NCBI GenBank assembly: GCA_965222335.1
Contig: OZ244944.1
Coordinates: 1,674,001-1,738,000, forward strand
DNA from: G965222335 sp965222335
GTDB taxonomy: Bacteria; Pseudomonadota; Gammaproteobacteria; Pseudomonadales; Halieaceae
DNA: 64,000 nt
Direction of reading: 5' to 3'
Positions 9,267-17,587 of this stretch are shown here, one piece after another. Under the pieces are notes generated by a model, which worked only from the letters and a program-made list of their open reading frames with translations, searched no databases and was not told where the DNA came from. How positions within the stretch are numbered: the stretch's first letter is position 1; each line of letters begins with the position of its first letter. A program made the translations under genes and the position numbers.

Positions 9267-10168
9267 ACATTCCCGTACGACATGTAAATCCCGGGGACAA
9301 CTCCCCGCCCGACGGAGATGGCAGCCTGCAGGTGCATCTCGACCCGGATATCAATATTGGCAAGGCCAAGGTCTTCGCGGTCTACGGCAAAGGCGGTATC
9401 GGCAAAAGCACCACCACGTCGAACCTGGCAGTGGCCTTCTCCAAGCTGGGCAAGCGCGTCATCCAGATCGGCTGTGATCCCAAGCATGATTCCACCTTCA
9501 CCCTGACCAAGACCCTGATCCCCACGGTGATCGACGTGCTGGAGACGGTGGAGTTTCACTCCGAGGAACTGCGCCCCGAGGACTACATGATAGAGGGCTA
9601 CAACGGCGTGATGTGCGTCGAGGCCGGCGGTCCGCCCGCCGGCACCGGCTGCGGCGGTTACGTGGTGGGCCAGACGGTCAAGCTGCTGAAGCAGCACCAT
9701 CTGCTGGAAGACGCGGATGTGGTGCTGTTCGATGTTCTCGGCGACGTGGTCTGTGGCGGCTTCGCCTCCCCCCTGCAACATGCAGAGCGAGCGCTGGTGG
9801 TGACTGCCAATGATTTCGACTCCATCTTCGCCATGAACCGGATTGCCGCGGCGATAGAGGCCAAGGCCAAGAACTACCCCGTGCGCCTGGGTGGCGTGAT
9901 CGCCAATCGCAGCGCCGGCACCGATGAGATCGACCGTTTCAACGAGGTCGTGGGCCTGCAACGCCTCGCGCACTTCCCCGACCTGGACATCATCCGCCGC
10001 AGCCGCCTGCGCAAGTCGACCCTGTTCGAACTTGACGATTCACCTGAACTGATAGCGGTACAGCAAGAGTACATGCGTCTCGCGGAATCACTCTGGGCGG
10101 GCACCGAGCCCCTGGACGTGAAGCCCATGAAGGACCGCGACCTGTTTGATTTCCTGGGATTTGATTGA
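9263..10168 (+). CDS. bchL: Dark protochlorophyllide reductase ATPase subunit L
   Basis: NifH-like homodimeric ATPase that passes electrons to BchNB. Residues 42-49 form the P-loop GKGGIGKS. Two conserved cysteines, in GTGCGGY and DVVCGGF, supply the intersubunit [4Fe-4S] cluster. Length 301 is typical and the C-terminus KDRDLFDFLGFD is family-like. The cluster is oxygen-labile in known members, notable for an organism thought to be aerobic. It is translationally coupled to bchH (ATGA) and bchM (TGATG). Confidence 0.97.
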   Translation: MNIPVRHVNPGDNSPPDGDGSLQVHLDPDINIGKAKVFAVYGKGGIGKSTTTSNLAVAFSKLGKRVIQIGCDPKHDSTFTLTKTLIPTVIDVLETVEFHSEELRPEDYMIEGYNGVMCVEAGGPPAGTGCGGYVVGQTVKLLKQHHLLEDADVVLFDVLGDVVCGGFASPLQHAERALVVTANDFDSIFAMNRIAAAIEAKAKNYPVRLGGVIANRSAGTDEIDRFNEVVGLQRLAHFPDLDIIRRSRLRKSTLFELDDSPELIAVQQEYMRLAESLWAGTEPLDVKPMKDRDLFDFLGFD

Positions 10169-10869
10169 TGACAGAGCTCAGCTACCAGCAGCGGCGCGCC
10201 GAGGTTGAGCACTACTTCGACCGCACTGCTGCCCAGACCTGGTCCCGCCTGACCTCGACCGAACCGGTGGGACGCATTCGCCAGACCGTGCGCGCCGGAC
10301 GCGACCGCATGCGCGCCACCTTGCTGGACTGGCTGCCGCAGGACCTCAGCGGCCGCCGGCTGCTGGATGCCGGCTGTGGCACCGGCGCCCTGGCCGTCGA
10401 GGCAGCTCGCCGCGGCGCCGATGTGGTGGCCGTGGACCTGTCTCCCACCCTGGTCGCCCTGGCGGCGGAGCGCACGCCCGGCGATCTCGGCGCGGGCAGC
10501 GTCACCTTCCAGGTCGGCGACATGGGCCAGCTGGACCTGGATGACTTCGACCACGTGGTGGCCATGGACTCCCTGATTCACTACTGCCCCGGCGACGGCC
10601 TGGGGGTACTCGGGCGGCTGGCGCAGACCACGCGCTGCAGCATGCTCTTCACCTTTGCCCCCCGCACCCCGGTGCTGGGCACCATGCACGCGGTGGGGCA
10701 GCTGTTTCCGCGCGGCAACCGTTCGCCGGCGATAGAACCGATCCCGGAAAAGCGCCTGTGGCGCTTGCTCGACGAGGCGCCGGACCTGGCAGGCTGGCAG
10801 CGGGCGCGATCCCTGCGCGTAGCCAGCGGCTTCTACATTTCCCAGGCCTGCGAACTGGTGCGCCGGTAA
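10168..10869 (+). CDS. bchM: Mg-protoporphyrin IX methyltransferase
   Basis: S-adenosylmethionine-dependent esterification of the C13 propionate of Mg-protoporphyrin IX, preparing it for ring E formation. The 233-residue protein has the SAM-binding motif LLDAGCGTGALAVEA and the second acidic motif VVAVDLS. It sits directly after the chelatase subunit bchH and bchL, with starts and stops overlapping by one base on both sides. Confidence 0.94.
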   Translation: MTELSYQQRRAEVEHYFDRTAAQTWSRLTSTEPVGRIRQTVRAGRDRMRATLLDWLPQDLSGRRLLDAGCGTGALAVEAARRGADVVAVDLSPTLVALAAERTPGDLGAGSVTFQVGDMGQLDLDDFDHVVAMDSLIHYCPGDGLGVLGRLAQTTRCSMLFTFAPRTPVLGTMHAVGQLFPRGNRSPAIEPIPEKRLWRLLDEAPDLAGWQRARSLRVASGFYISQACELVRR

Positions 10870-12293
10870 TGACCCGCTTTTCCACCCGCGGCTTTTTCAT
10901 GCAGCTCAACGAGCGCATGTTGCCGATGGCAGATGCCGCGCAGGGTGATCCCACCCGCGCGCGCTTGCTGCGCCTCGCCCTGTTCCAGGTCGCGGTGGGA
11001 ATCGCGGTGGTATTGCTCAACGGCACCCTGAACCGGGTCATGGTCCTGGAGTTGCAGCAGGCGGCCTGGCTGGTCTCGCTGATGGTCTCGCTGCCCCTGT
11101 TTTTTGCACCCCTGCGCACCCTGATCGGCTTCCGTTCCGATCATCACCGCTCCTTCCTGGGCTGGCGCCGGGTGCCCTACATCTGGGCCGGCACCCTGCT
11201 GCAGTTCGGGGGGCTGGCGATCATGCCCTTTGCCCTGCTGCTGATGACCGAGCCGGGAGACGCCCCCGCCTGGCTGGGGACCGGGGCGGCTGCCCTCGCC
11301 TTCCTGCTGGTGGGCGCGGGCCTGCATACCACCCAGACCGCCGGCCTGGCCCTGGCGACCGACATGGCCTCCGAGCATATCCGGCCGCGCGTGGTGGCCC
11401 TGCTGTACGTGATGCTGCTGCTGGGCATGATTGCCAGCTCCCTGGGCTTTGCCTACCTGCTGGAGCCCTTCAGCCCGATGCGCCTGATCCAGGTCATCCA
11501 GGGCGCCGCGGTGCTCACCCTGCTACTGAACATGGTCGCCCTGTGGAAACAGGAGGCCCGGGACCCCTCGCGGACCCGCATGGATACGCCCCGGCCCAGC
11601 TTCCGCGAGGCCTGGCGCAGCTTTGCCGGCGAGGGCCGCAACCTGCGCCTGCTGGTGGCCGTGGGCCTGGGCACCATCGGCTTCAACATGCAGGACATCC
11701 TGCTGGAACCTTACGGCGGCGAGGTCCTGGGACTCTCGGTCAGCGCCACCACCGGCCTCACCGCGCTGTTGGCGACCGGGATGCTGTGCGCCTTTGCCTT
11801 CGCCTCGCGCCAGCTCGGGCGCGGCGACGATCCGGTGCGGCTGGCAGCCTATGGCGCCCTGCTCGGCGTGTTCGCCTTCGCCGCGGTGATGCTCGCGGCG
11901 CCGCTGGGTTCCCCGCTGCTGTTCCGCGGCGGCACCGGTTTGATCGGATTTGGTGGCGGCCTGTTCGCCATCGGCACCCTGGCGGCGACCATGGCCCTGG
12001 GCCGCGGCGATAACGCCGGCCTCGCACTGGGTGCCTGGGGCGCGGTCCAGGCCACCGCGGCGGGGCTTGCCATTGCCGCCGGTGGCGCGTTGCGAGATAT
12101 CACGGCTCACCTGGCGGCCCAGGGATCCCTGGGCACCGCCCTTTCGGGCCCGGCCACCGGGTATGGCGTGGTTTACCAGGCGGAAATCCTGGTGTTGTTT
12201 GCAGCACTGGTGGTCATCGGACCCCTGGTGCGTCGTCCCGGGCAGGCGCCCGAATCGGCTGCGAGCCTGCGGCTCGCTCAATTTCCGGGCTGA
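10869..12293 (+). CDS. lhaA: LH1 assembly protein LhaA (PucC/BCD family transporter)
   Basis: Polytopic membrane protein of the BCD/PucC branch of the major facilitator superfamily; members help assemble light-harvesting complex 1, possibly by delivering pigment. The 474-residue protein has about 12 hydrophobic helices and the family's FRSDHHRSFLGWRRVPYIW stretch after the second helix. Placement between bchM and puhA is the standard PGC position and favours LhaA over PucC. Start overlaps the bchM stop by one base. Confidence 0.92.
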   Translation: MTRFSTRGFFMQLNERMLPMADAAQGDPTRARLLRLALFQVAVGIAVVLLNGTLNRVMVLELQQAAWLVSLMVSLPLFFAPLRTLIGFRSDHHRSFLGWRRVPYIWAGTLLQFGGLAIMPFALLLMTEPGDAPAWLGTGAAALAFLLVGAGLHTTQTAGLALATDMASEHIRPRVVALLYVMLLLGMIASSLGFAYLLEPFSPMRLIQVIQGAAVLTLLLNMVALWKQEARDPSRTRMDTPRPSFREAWRSFAGEGRNLRLLVAVGLGTIGFNMQDILLEPYGGEVLGLSVSATTGLTALLATGMLCAFAFASRQLGRGDDPVRLAAYGALLGVFAFAAVMLAAPLGSPLLFRGGTGLIGFGGGLFAIGTLAATMALGRGDNAGLALGAWGAVQATAAGLAIAAGGALRDITAHLAAQGSLGTALSGPATGYGVVYQAEILVLFAALVVIGPLVRRPGQAPESAASLRLAQFPG

Positions 12294-12316
12294 ATTCCCG
12301 GCGAAGGAGAACACAC

Positions 12317-13096
12317 ATGGAAACTGGCGCGATAACCGACTATATCGACGTGGCGCAGCTCACGCTGTACGCGTTCTGGATCTTTTTTGCAGGCCTGATT
12401 TTCTACCTGCACCGGGAAAACAAGCGCGAGGGCTATCCGCTGGAGACCAGCAGACCCCGGCGCATCCGCGTGGTGGGCTTCCCGGACATGCCGACGCCCA
12501 AGGAATACATCATGCCTCACGACGGCGGCAGCCGCATGGCGCCGAAGCAGGACCCGGAGAGCTACGCCCTGGCAGCCTCGGCGACCTCACCCGCCTCGGG
12601 CTCCCCGATCTACCCGACCGGCAACCCGCTGGTGGACGGGGTCGGCCCGGCGGCCTACGCCATCCGCCCCGAGGTGCCGGACCTCACCCACGAGGGTGAA
12701 CCGAAAATCGTACCCATGCGCGTGGCCACTGACTTCTCCGTGGAGCCACGCGATCCCGACCCCCGCGGCAAGCCCGTATACGGGGCCGACGGCGAGCAGG
12801 GCGGCACCGTGAGCGACATCTGGGTCGACCGCAGCGAGCCACAGATACGCTACCTCGAGGTGAGCACCGGTGAGGGCGAGGGCGCGCGCAAGGTGCTGCT
12901 GCCCATCACTTTTGCCCGGGTCAGCAGCAAGGACGGCAGCGTGCGCGCGCAATCGATCCTGGGCCGGCATTTTGCCGAGGTACCCACCACCGCGGCGGAC
13001 GATCGCGTCACCCTGCAGGAAGAAGACAAGATTTGCGCTTACTACGGCGGCGGCACCCTCTACGCCCTGCCCGAGCGCCAGGAGCCGTTGCTATGA
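12317..13096 (+). CDS. puhA: Reaction centre H subunit PuhA
   Basis: Caps the cytoplasmic face of the PufL/PufM core and helps proton delivery to QB. The 259-residue protein has one N-terminal membrane helix (residues about 12-30, ending FYLHRENKREGYPLE) and a large soluble PRC-barrel domain. AAGGAG lies 8 bases before the ATG. The stop overlaps the puhB start. Confidence 0.97.
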   Translation: METGAITDYIDVAQLTLYAFWIFFAGLIFYLHRENKREGYPLETSRPRRIRVVGFPDMPTPKEYIMPHDGGSRMAPKQDPESYALAASATSPASGSPIYPTGNPLVDGVGPAAYAIRPEVPDLTHEGEPKIVPMRVATDFSVEPRDPDPRGKPVYGADGEQGGTVSDIWVDRSEPQIRYLEVSTGEGEGARKVLLPITFARVSSKDGSVRAQSILGRHFAEVPTTAADDRVTLQEEDKICAYYGGGTLYALPERQEPLL

Positions 13097-13737
13097 ACGA
13101 GTACGAGTTTGAACCGATTCGCGGCCTGCCGGAGGACCTGCCCCCGGGGGAGGAAATCCTGTGGCAGGGCGAGCCCGACTGGCGCAGCCTTGGCTTTCAC
13201 GCATTTCACGTGCGCAACCTGGCGATCTATTTTGCGGTGTTGATTGGCCTGCACTTCGGTGCCCGCCTGATGCAGGGCCACCCGCTGGCCGAAATCCTGA
13301 CCGGCATGAGCTGGCAGCTGGGGCTGGCGGCGATCACCCTGGGCATCCTGACCGGTATCGCCGGCATGTACGCCCGCTCTACCGTATATACCCTGACCAA
13401 CCGCCGGGTGGTGCTGCGTTACGGCGTGGCGGTACCGATGATGATCAACCTGCCCCTGGACAAGGTCGCGTCCGCGGACCTGCGCAGCTATCGCGAGGGC
13501 ACCGGCGATATCGCCCTGACCCCGCGCAGCGAAATCCGCCTGTCCTACTGGGCCCTGTGGCCGAACATCCGGCCCTGGCGTTTCAGCCCGGTACAGCCCA
13601 ACCTGCGCTGCGTACCCGAGCCCGAGCGTGTCGCCAGCCTGCTGGCAGACGCCGTGGCCGCGAGCGGCGCCGGTATCGAGCGCAGTGCGCAAGCCGAGCG
13701 CGAAGACCACTACCACGGCGCCGCGGTGGCGTCCTGA
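13093..13737 (+). CDS. puhB: Photosynthetic complex assembly protein PuhB
   Basis: Membrane protein needed for efficient reaction-centre assembly in purple bacteria. The 214-residue product begins with the family-typical GLPEDLPPGEEILWQGEPDW and contains two to three membrane segments followed by a PH-like domain (YTLTNRRVVLRYGVAVP). It is coupled to puhA by ATGA overlap. Confidence 0.93.
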   Translation: MNEYEFEPIRGLPEDLPPGEEILWQGEPDWRSLGFHAFHVRNLAIYFAVLIGLHFGARLMQGHPLAEILTGMSWQLGLAAITLGILTGIAGMYARSTVYTLTNRRVVLRYGVAVPMMINLPLDKVASADLRSYREGTGDIALTPRSEIRLSYWALWPNIRPWRFSPVQPNLRCVPEPERVASLLADAVAASGAGIERSAQAEREDHYHGAAVAS

Positions 13738-13747
13738 GGTAAGCCCC

Positions 13748-14206
13748 ATGTCTACGTCAGTCAGCCAACGTCGCGGCCCCGAACTCGGCATCGCCCTGCT
13801 CGCGGGCGCCGTCCTGTGCCTGCTGGTCGCGGTCGCCGCGGCCCGTATTGCCGGTTACCAGCCACCGGAACCGGAGGCGGGCGCCATTACCGCAAGCCGC
13901 GAGCTGGTGTTCATCGATCTGGGCGAAGGCCGCGTGGCGGTCACCGACCACGCCAGCGGGCATACCCTGATGACCCTGGCGCCCGGCGAGGGCAGCTTTA
14001 TCCGCGGCGTTCTGCGCAGCATGGCCCGCGAACGTCGCAGCCTGGAGCTCGGCAGCCAGCTGCCCTTCCTGCTGTCCCAGCACGAAGATGGACACCTGCG
14101 GATTGAGGACCTCGGCACAGGCCGCGTGATCGACCTGCAGGCCTTTGGCCCCAGCAACGAGGGTGCCTTCGCCGCCCTGTTGCCGGTTTCCGTAGCCCAG
14201 CGCTGA
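13748..14206 (+). CDS. puhC: Photosynthetic complex assembly protein PuhC
   Basis: Small membrane-anchored assembly factor for the RC-LH1 core. The 152-residue protein has one N-terminal membrane helix (about 13-33) and a periplasmic domain with the characteristic LVFIDLGEGRVAVTDHASG stretch and a late GPSNEGAFA motif. It follows puhB by ten bases. In many purple bacteria acsF comes next; here puhE follows after 21 bases. Confidence 0.9.
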   Translation: MSTSVSQRRGPELGIALLAGAVLCLLVAVAAARIAGYQPPEPEAGAITASRELVFIDLGEGRVAVTDHASGHTLMTLAPGEGSFIRGVLRSMARERRSLELGSQLPFLLSQHEDGHLRIEDLGTGRVIDLQAFGPSNEGAFAALLPVSVAQR

Positions 14207-14227
14207 CATGGCCGGGAAACCGCCCAG

Positions 14228-15040
14228 ATGAGCGGCGGCCTGTTCGCCTGCGCCGGGGCAGTCATCGGATGGTGGCTGGGCACCGGGGTTATCCTGTTCC
14301 TGAATCACCTGCCGCGGCGCACTTACCCCTGGACCCTGGGCGTCGCCACGGCGCTGATGCTGGTGACCCTGCTGTACCTGCCGCAGCTATCCCGCGACAC
14401 CTCCGGCGCCGGCCTCGCGCTGGCATTTGTCGCCGCCCTGGTGATCTGGGGTTGGCTGGAGCTCAGCTACCTGATGGGCTGGATCACCGGCCCCTACACA
14501 CAGCCCTGCCCGCACAATGTCAGCGAGTGGCGCCGCTTCACCCTCGGTATCCAGACCAGCCTGTACCATGAGCTGTCGGTGCTCGCGCTCGTGGCCATCA
14601 CGGTGGCGCTGACCTGGGGCCAGCCCAACCCGATCACCGCCTACTGCTGTATCACCCTGTGGCTGCTGCGCTGGAGTGCCAAGCTCAACCTGTTCCTGGG
14701 GGTCAGCAACTTCAACGAACACTGGCTCCCGGAAAAGCTGGCCTACCTGGGTAGCTACATGCGCCAGCGCAGCATGAACGGACTGTTCCCCCTGTCGATG
14801 CTCGCGGGCAGCGCCGTCTGCGCGCTGCTGTACCGCGAGGCCCTGGCGGCCGCCCCGGGCTTCGAGCAGCAGGGGCTTTTGGTGGTCGCCAGCCTGCTGG
14901 CCCTCGGCATGCTGGAGCACGCTTTCCTGATGCTGCCGGTGCGCGACAGCGCACTGTGGAGCTGGGCAACACCTGGACAATCTGCGCCCGGCGCAGGCGC
15001 CCTTGAAGCCGATGCGGCCACAAGCCGCGGCCTGCCTTGA
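14228..15040 (+). CDS. puhE: Putative photosynthetic complex assembly protein PuhE (DUF3623)
   Basis: Integral membrane protein of 270 residues with about seven hydrophobic segments, conserved next to puhA-C in phototrophic proteobacteria; exact role unknown. Motifs supporting the family are GPYTQPCP, TSLYHELSVL and KLNLFLGVSNFNEHWLPEKL. It probably ends the bchF-puhE operon: a GCGGCC-AAT-GGCCGC hairpin at 15044-15058 lies immediately after the stop, but it lacks a T-run. Confidence 0.9.
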   Translation: MSGGLFACAGAVIGWWLGTGVILFLNHLPRRTYPWTLGVATALMLVTLLYLPQLSRDTSGAGLALAFVAALVIWGWLELSYLMGWITGPYTQPCPHNVSEWRRFTLGIQTSLYHELSVLALVAITVALTWGQPNPITAYCCITLWLLRWSAKLNLFLGVSNFNEHWLPEKLAYLGSYMRQRSMNGLFPLSMLAGSAVCALLYREALAAAPGFEQQGLLVVASLLALGMLEHAFLMLPVRDSALWSWATPGQSAPGAGALEADAATSRGLP

Positions 15041-15094
15041 TCGGCGGCCAATGGCCGCGGCTGCGAGGCCCTGCGCCAAGGCATTTGGATTGAA

Positions 15095-15123
15095 TTGACG
15101 GGTGGATAGCGGCGGTCTAGGCT
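15095..15123 (+). promoter_or_regulatory. Putative hemN promoter
   Basis: TTGACG (15095-15100) and TAGGCT (15118-15123) with a 17-base spacer resemble a weak sigma70 promoter. It would give a leader of about 120 bases before the hemN-like gene. No TGT-N12-ACA box and no clear FNR site were found here, so the gene may be controlled separately from the PpsR regulon. Confidence 0.35.
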
Positions 15124-15156
15124 GAAATATAACGGAGCTGTGCACATCATAATCAA

Positions 15157-15238
15157 GACAGGAGTCCAGCCCGGCTACTGACGCAGTAGGATGGTAACCA
15201 TCAGTAGTGGCTCCCTGTCGCACTGTGCCCTCAGGCAC
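15157..15238 (+). ncRNA. Structured 5' leader of the hemN-like gene (candidate cis-regulatory RNA)
   Basis: GACAGGAG (15157-15164) can pair with CTCCCTGTC (15211-15219), enclosing CTACTG (15175-15180), which has two identical partners CAGTAG at 15184-15189 and 15202-15207. Using the first partner leaves a second hairpin GATGG-TAA-CCATC; using the second partner opens it. GTGCC-CTCA-GGCAC (15225-15238) then precedes the ATG at 15253. Mutually exclusive pairings are a hallmark of regulatory leaders. I do not recognise a known riboswitch class; the function is inference. Confidence 0.35.
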
Positions 15239-15252
15239 GAGCGAGTCAACCT

Positions 15253-16569
15253 ATGTCAGCGACGTTGTCCCTGGTGCAGAACACGCCTAGCGTGATCGGC
15301 ACCTCTGCCACTGCCTCCACCGAACACGAGCGCAATCTTGCCGCCCACTACGATGAGGCCCTGCGACAGGCTGCGAGCAGTCCCCTGCCCGAAGACGGGC
15401 TGTCGATTTACGTACACCTGCCATTCTGCCCCTCGCGTTGTCTCAGCTGCGACCACAACACCACGGTGACCCACAACCCCGCCGACATCGACAGTTACAT
15501 CGATACCCTGGACGCAGAGATGGCGCTGATTACCGAGCGCCTCGGCCAGGGCCGCCTGTTACAGCAGCTCCACCTGGGCGGCGGCACCCCCAACTACCTG
15601 TCCGACACGCAGCTGGTGCGGCTGGTCAGCGTGCTGGAAAAACACTTCACCATCGGCCCCGACACCGAGACCTCCCTGGAGGCCAATCCCAAGCGCACCT
15701 CGGCCGGTCAGCTGGCCCTCCTGCGCGGCCTGGGCTTCCGCCGGATCAACTTCGAGGTGCGCGACCTGGACCCGGGGGTGCAGATGGCCCTGGGGCGCTC
15801 CCAGTCCTCGCGCATGCTCGCGGACGTGTTCGAAACCACCCGGGATGCCGGCTTTGAAACCATCAGCATGGATCTCGTTTACGGGCTTCCCAACCAGTCC
15901 CTGGAGACCGTGTGCAATACCCTGCGCCAGGTCCTGGAGCTGGCACCGGACCGCGTCGCCTGCTTTTCCTACTCGCGCCGGCCCGACACCTTCAGCCACC
16001 AGCGTGCCATCGATGATGCCAGCCTGCCCTCCCTGGCGGACCGGATGGTGATGATGAACGCCACCGCAAACAGGCTGCAGGATGGCGGCTACACCTGGAT
16101 CGGCCTGGACTGCTTTGCCCGCGAGGGCGATGTCCTGGAAGTGGCGCAGGCGGAACACCGGCTGCACCGCAACTGGATTGGCTACACCCTGCACGAGTGC
16201 ACCGACCTGGTAGGTTTTGGTACCAACGCGGTTACCGAGCTCGGCAACCTGTGCGTGCAGAACCACCTGGACATCAGGCAGTGGCAGGACAGTGTCCTCG
16301 GCGGGCGCCTGCCGATTGGCAACGGCGTGCAGATGAGTCGCGGCGACCAGGCCAAGCGCCGGGCCCTGAACGACCTGATGTGCAACATGAGCCTCAGTGA
16401 TTACGCCTCGCTGCGGATGCTCGAGGGCGACGCCCTGGACGAGCTACAGCAGGGCGGGATGGTGCAGGTTTCGGAAGATCGCGTGGAAGTCACCCCGGAA
16501 GGGCGCTTCATGCTGCATCAGATGTGGGGTGATGCCTCGCCCCTGTATCGCTGGGGCGGCGCCTGGTAG
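15253..16569 (+). CDS. hemN: HemN-like radical SAM protein with altered cluster motif
   Basis: Resembles oxygen-independent coproporphyrinogen III dehydrogenase, which makes protoporphyrinogen IX for heme and bacteriochlorophyll. The 438-residue length, GGGTPNYLSD, RLHRNWIGYT and the C-terminal domain fit HemN. The radical SAM cysteines are C59, C63 and C66 (CX3CX2C), but the fourth HemN cysteine (CXC) is replaced by His68 (CDHN), closer to the CDF motif of HemW. The usual SLGVQ signature reads NFEVRDLDP. It could therefore be a divergent dehydrogenase or a different heme-pathway protein. It sits at the end of the puh region behind a structured leader. Confidence 0.75.
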   Translation: MSATLSLVQNTPSVIGTSATASTEHERNLAAHYDEALRQAASSPLPEDGLSIYVHLPFCPSRCLSCDHNTTVTHNPADIDSYIDTLDAEMALITERLGQGRLLQQLHLGGGTPNYLSDTQLVRLVSVLEKHFTIGPDTETSLEANPKRTSAGQLALLRGLGFRRINFEVRDLDPGVQMALGRSQSSRMLADVFETTRDAGFETISMDLVYGLPNQSLETVCNTLRQVLELAPDRVACFSYSRRPDTFSHQRAIDDASLPSLADRMVMMNATANRLQDGGYTWIGLDCFAREGDVLEVAQAEHRLHRNWIGYTLHECTDLVGFGTNAVTELGNLCVQNHLDIRQWQDSVLGGRLPIGNGVQMSRGDQAKRRALNDLMCNMSLSDYASLRMLEGDALDELQQGGMVQVSEDRVEVTPEGRFMLHQMWGDASPLYRWGGAW

Positions 16570-16595
16570 ATCGCCCGCCCGCCGCCGGCCTCAAT

Positions 16596-17204
16596 TCAGG
16601 CCGCGATAGACGACAGTGACTGCACCCGGGTACGCATGTCCCCGCGCAGTCGCGCCCATTCCAGTTTGAACCATGGCGTCAGCTGGCCCGGGTCGGCAGC
16701 GACCCAGCGGTCCACCGCGTCACAGTCGAACCAGCCCCAATCCATGACCTCGGCCACGTGGGGGTGCACCCGGGCACTCTCGTCCAGGCTGCCAATCAGC
16801 ACATCGCAAAGCTCACGCTCACTGCCCAGATCGCCAAAGCTGGCGCTGTACTGGAACTGGTAGAGGCGCGTCAGGGGCGTGGTCACGCCCAGTTCCTCAA
16901 ACAGTCGCCGCGACGCCGCGGCGGCAATCGTCTCCCCCTGCCGGGGATGGCTGCAGCAGCTGTTGGTCCAGAAGCCCGGCCACAGCGGCTTGTCGGCAGC
17001 GCGGCGATGCAACAGCACGCGCTCCGGCCCCGCAAACAGGAATACGGAAAACGCGCGGTGCAGTAAGCCACTGCCGCGATGCACGTTAATCTTGCTGTCA
17101 TAGCCAAGCACCCGGTCCTGTTCATCGACCAGGATCAGGCATTCATCGTCAGAGGATACCTCGGCGGGGCGAAGCCCCACCGGGGTCAACTCCTCAGTAC
17201 GCAT
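16596..17204 (-). CDS. idi: Isopentenyl-diphosphate delta-isomerase, type I
   Basis: Interconverts isopentenyl and dimethylallyl diphosphate, supplying precursors for carotenoids and the pigment's prenyl tail. The 202-residue Nudix-fold protein has the catalytic-cysteine segment TNSCCSHPR and the Glu-bearing block ASRRLFEELGV typical of type I enzymes. ATG is chosen because AAGGGAG lies five bases upstream; an upstream GTG would overlap that site. It lies behind pufA on the same strand, converging on hemN. The two stop codons are separated by a CGGCCT-AGGCCG hairpin (16586-16603). Confidence 0.93.
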   Translation of the reverse strand: MRTEELTPVGLRPAEVSSDDECLILVDEQDRVLGYDSKINVHRGSGLLHRAFSVFLFAGPERVLLHRRAADKPLWPGFWTNSCCSHPRQGETIAAAASRRLFEELGVTTPLTRLYQFQYSASFGDLGSERELCDVLIGSLDESARVHPHVAEVMDWGWFDCDAVDRWVAADPGQLTPWFKLEWARLRGDMRTRVQSLSSIAA

Positions 17205-17303
17205 GGTCACTCCCTTCGCCCGGCTACGGGCGATTCGTAGCAGGGGCGAACGCGTCTTGCAGACATAAGCGCGCCCCTGTCAGTGCAGCGACTTGAAAGA
17301 TTG

Positions 17304-17358
17304 AGTTGGTGGACGTTGCCCGCCCGACGTTAACCGGTCGGGCAACAAACCACTAACT
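17304..17358 (-). terminator. Strong hairpin after pufA (terminator or mRNA stabiliser)
   Basis: On the minus strand, AGTTAGTGG and CCACCAACT flank a GTTGCCC/GGGCAAC core stem (17346-17315) with further GAC/GTC pairing. The stem begins inside the pufA stop codon region. The following T-run is weak, so it may protect the pufBA message from 3' decay and only partly terminate before idi. Confidence 0.55.
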
Positions 17359-17541
17359 ACGTGAAGGTGGCAACGGCTCCATATGCTGAGCCACTGCCTG
17401 GCCACCGCCCGCGCCCTCGATCCAGTTGTAGCGATCACTGCTCAGCAAAATAAAGTGAATGAGCAATGCCAGTACAAACAGGAATACAAAGAGTGCTACG
17501 AGCACCCGCCTGGGATCAAAAATCAGCCAGATCTTATGCAT
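17353..17541 (-). CDS. pufA: LH1 alpha polypeptide PufA
   Basis: Single-helix antenna subunit forming the LH1 ring round the reaction centre. The 62-residue protein starts MHKIWLIFDPRRVL, has one membrane helix, and His29 in LLIHFILL is the bacteriochlorophyll ligand. AGGAG is nine bases before the ATG. It lies last in the puf operon, 46 bases behind pufB, not in the usual place upstream of pufL. Confidence 0.97.
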   Translation of the reverse strand: MHKIWLIFDPRRVLVALFVFLFVLALLIHFILLSSDRYNWIEGAGGGQAVAQHMEPLPPSRS

Positions 17542-17587
17542 GGCTTATTTCTCCTTGTGTAATATCCGCTGTGATTCCAAAGACCCG

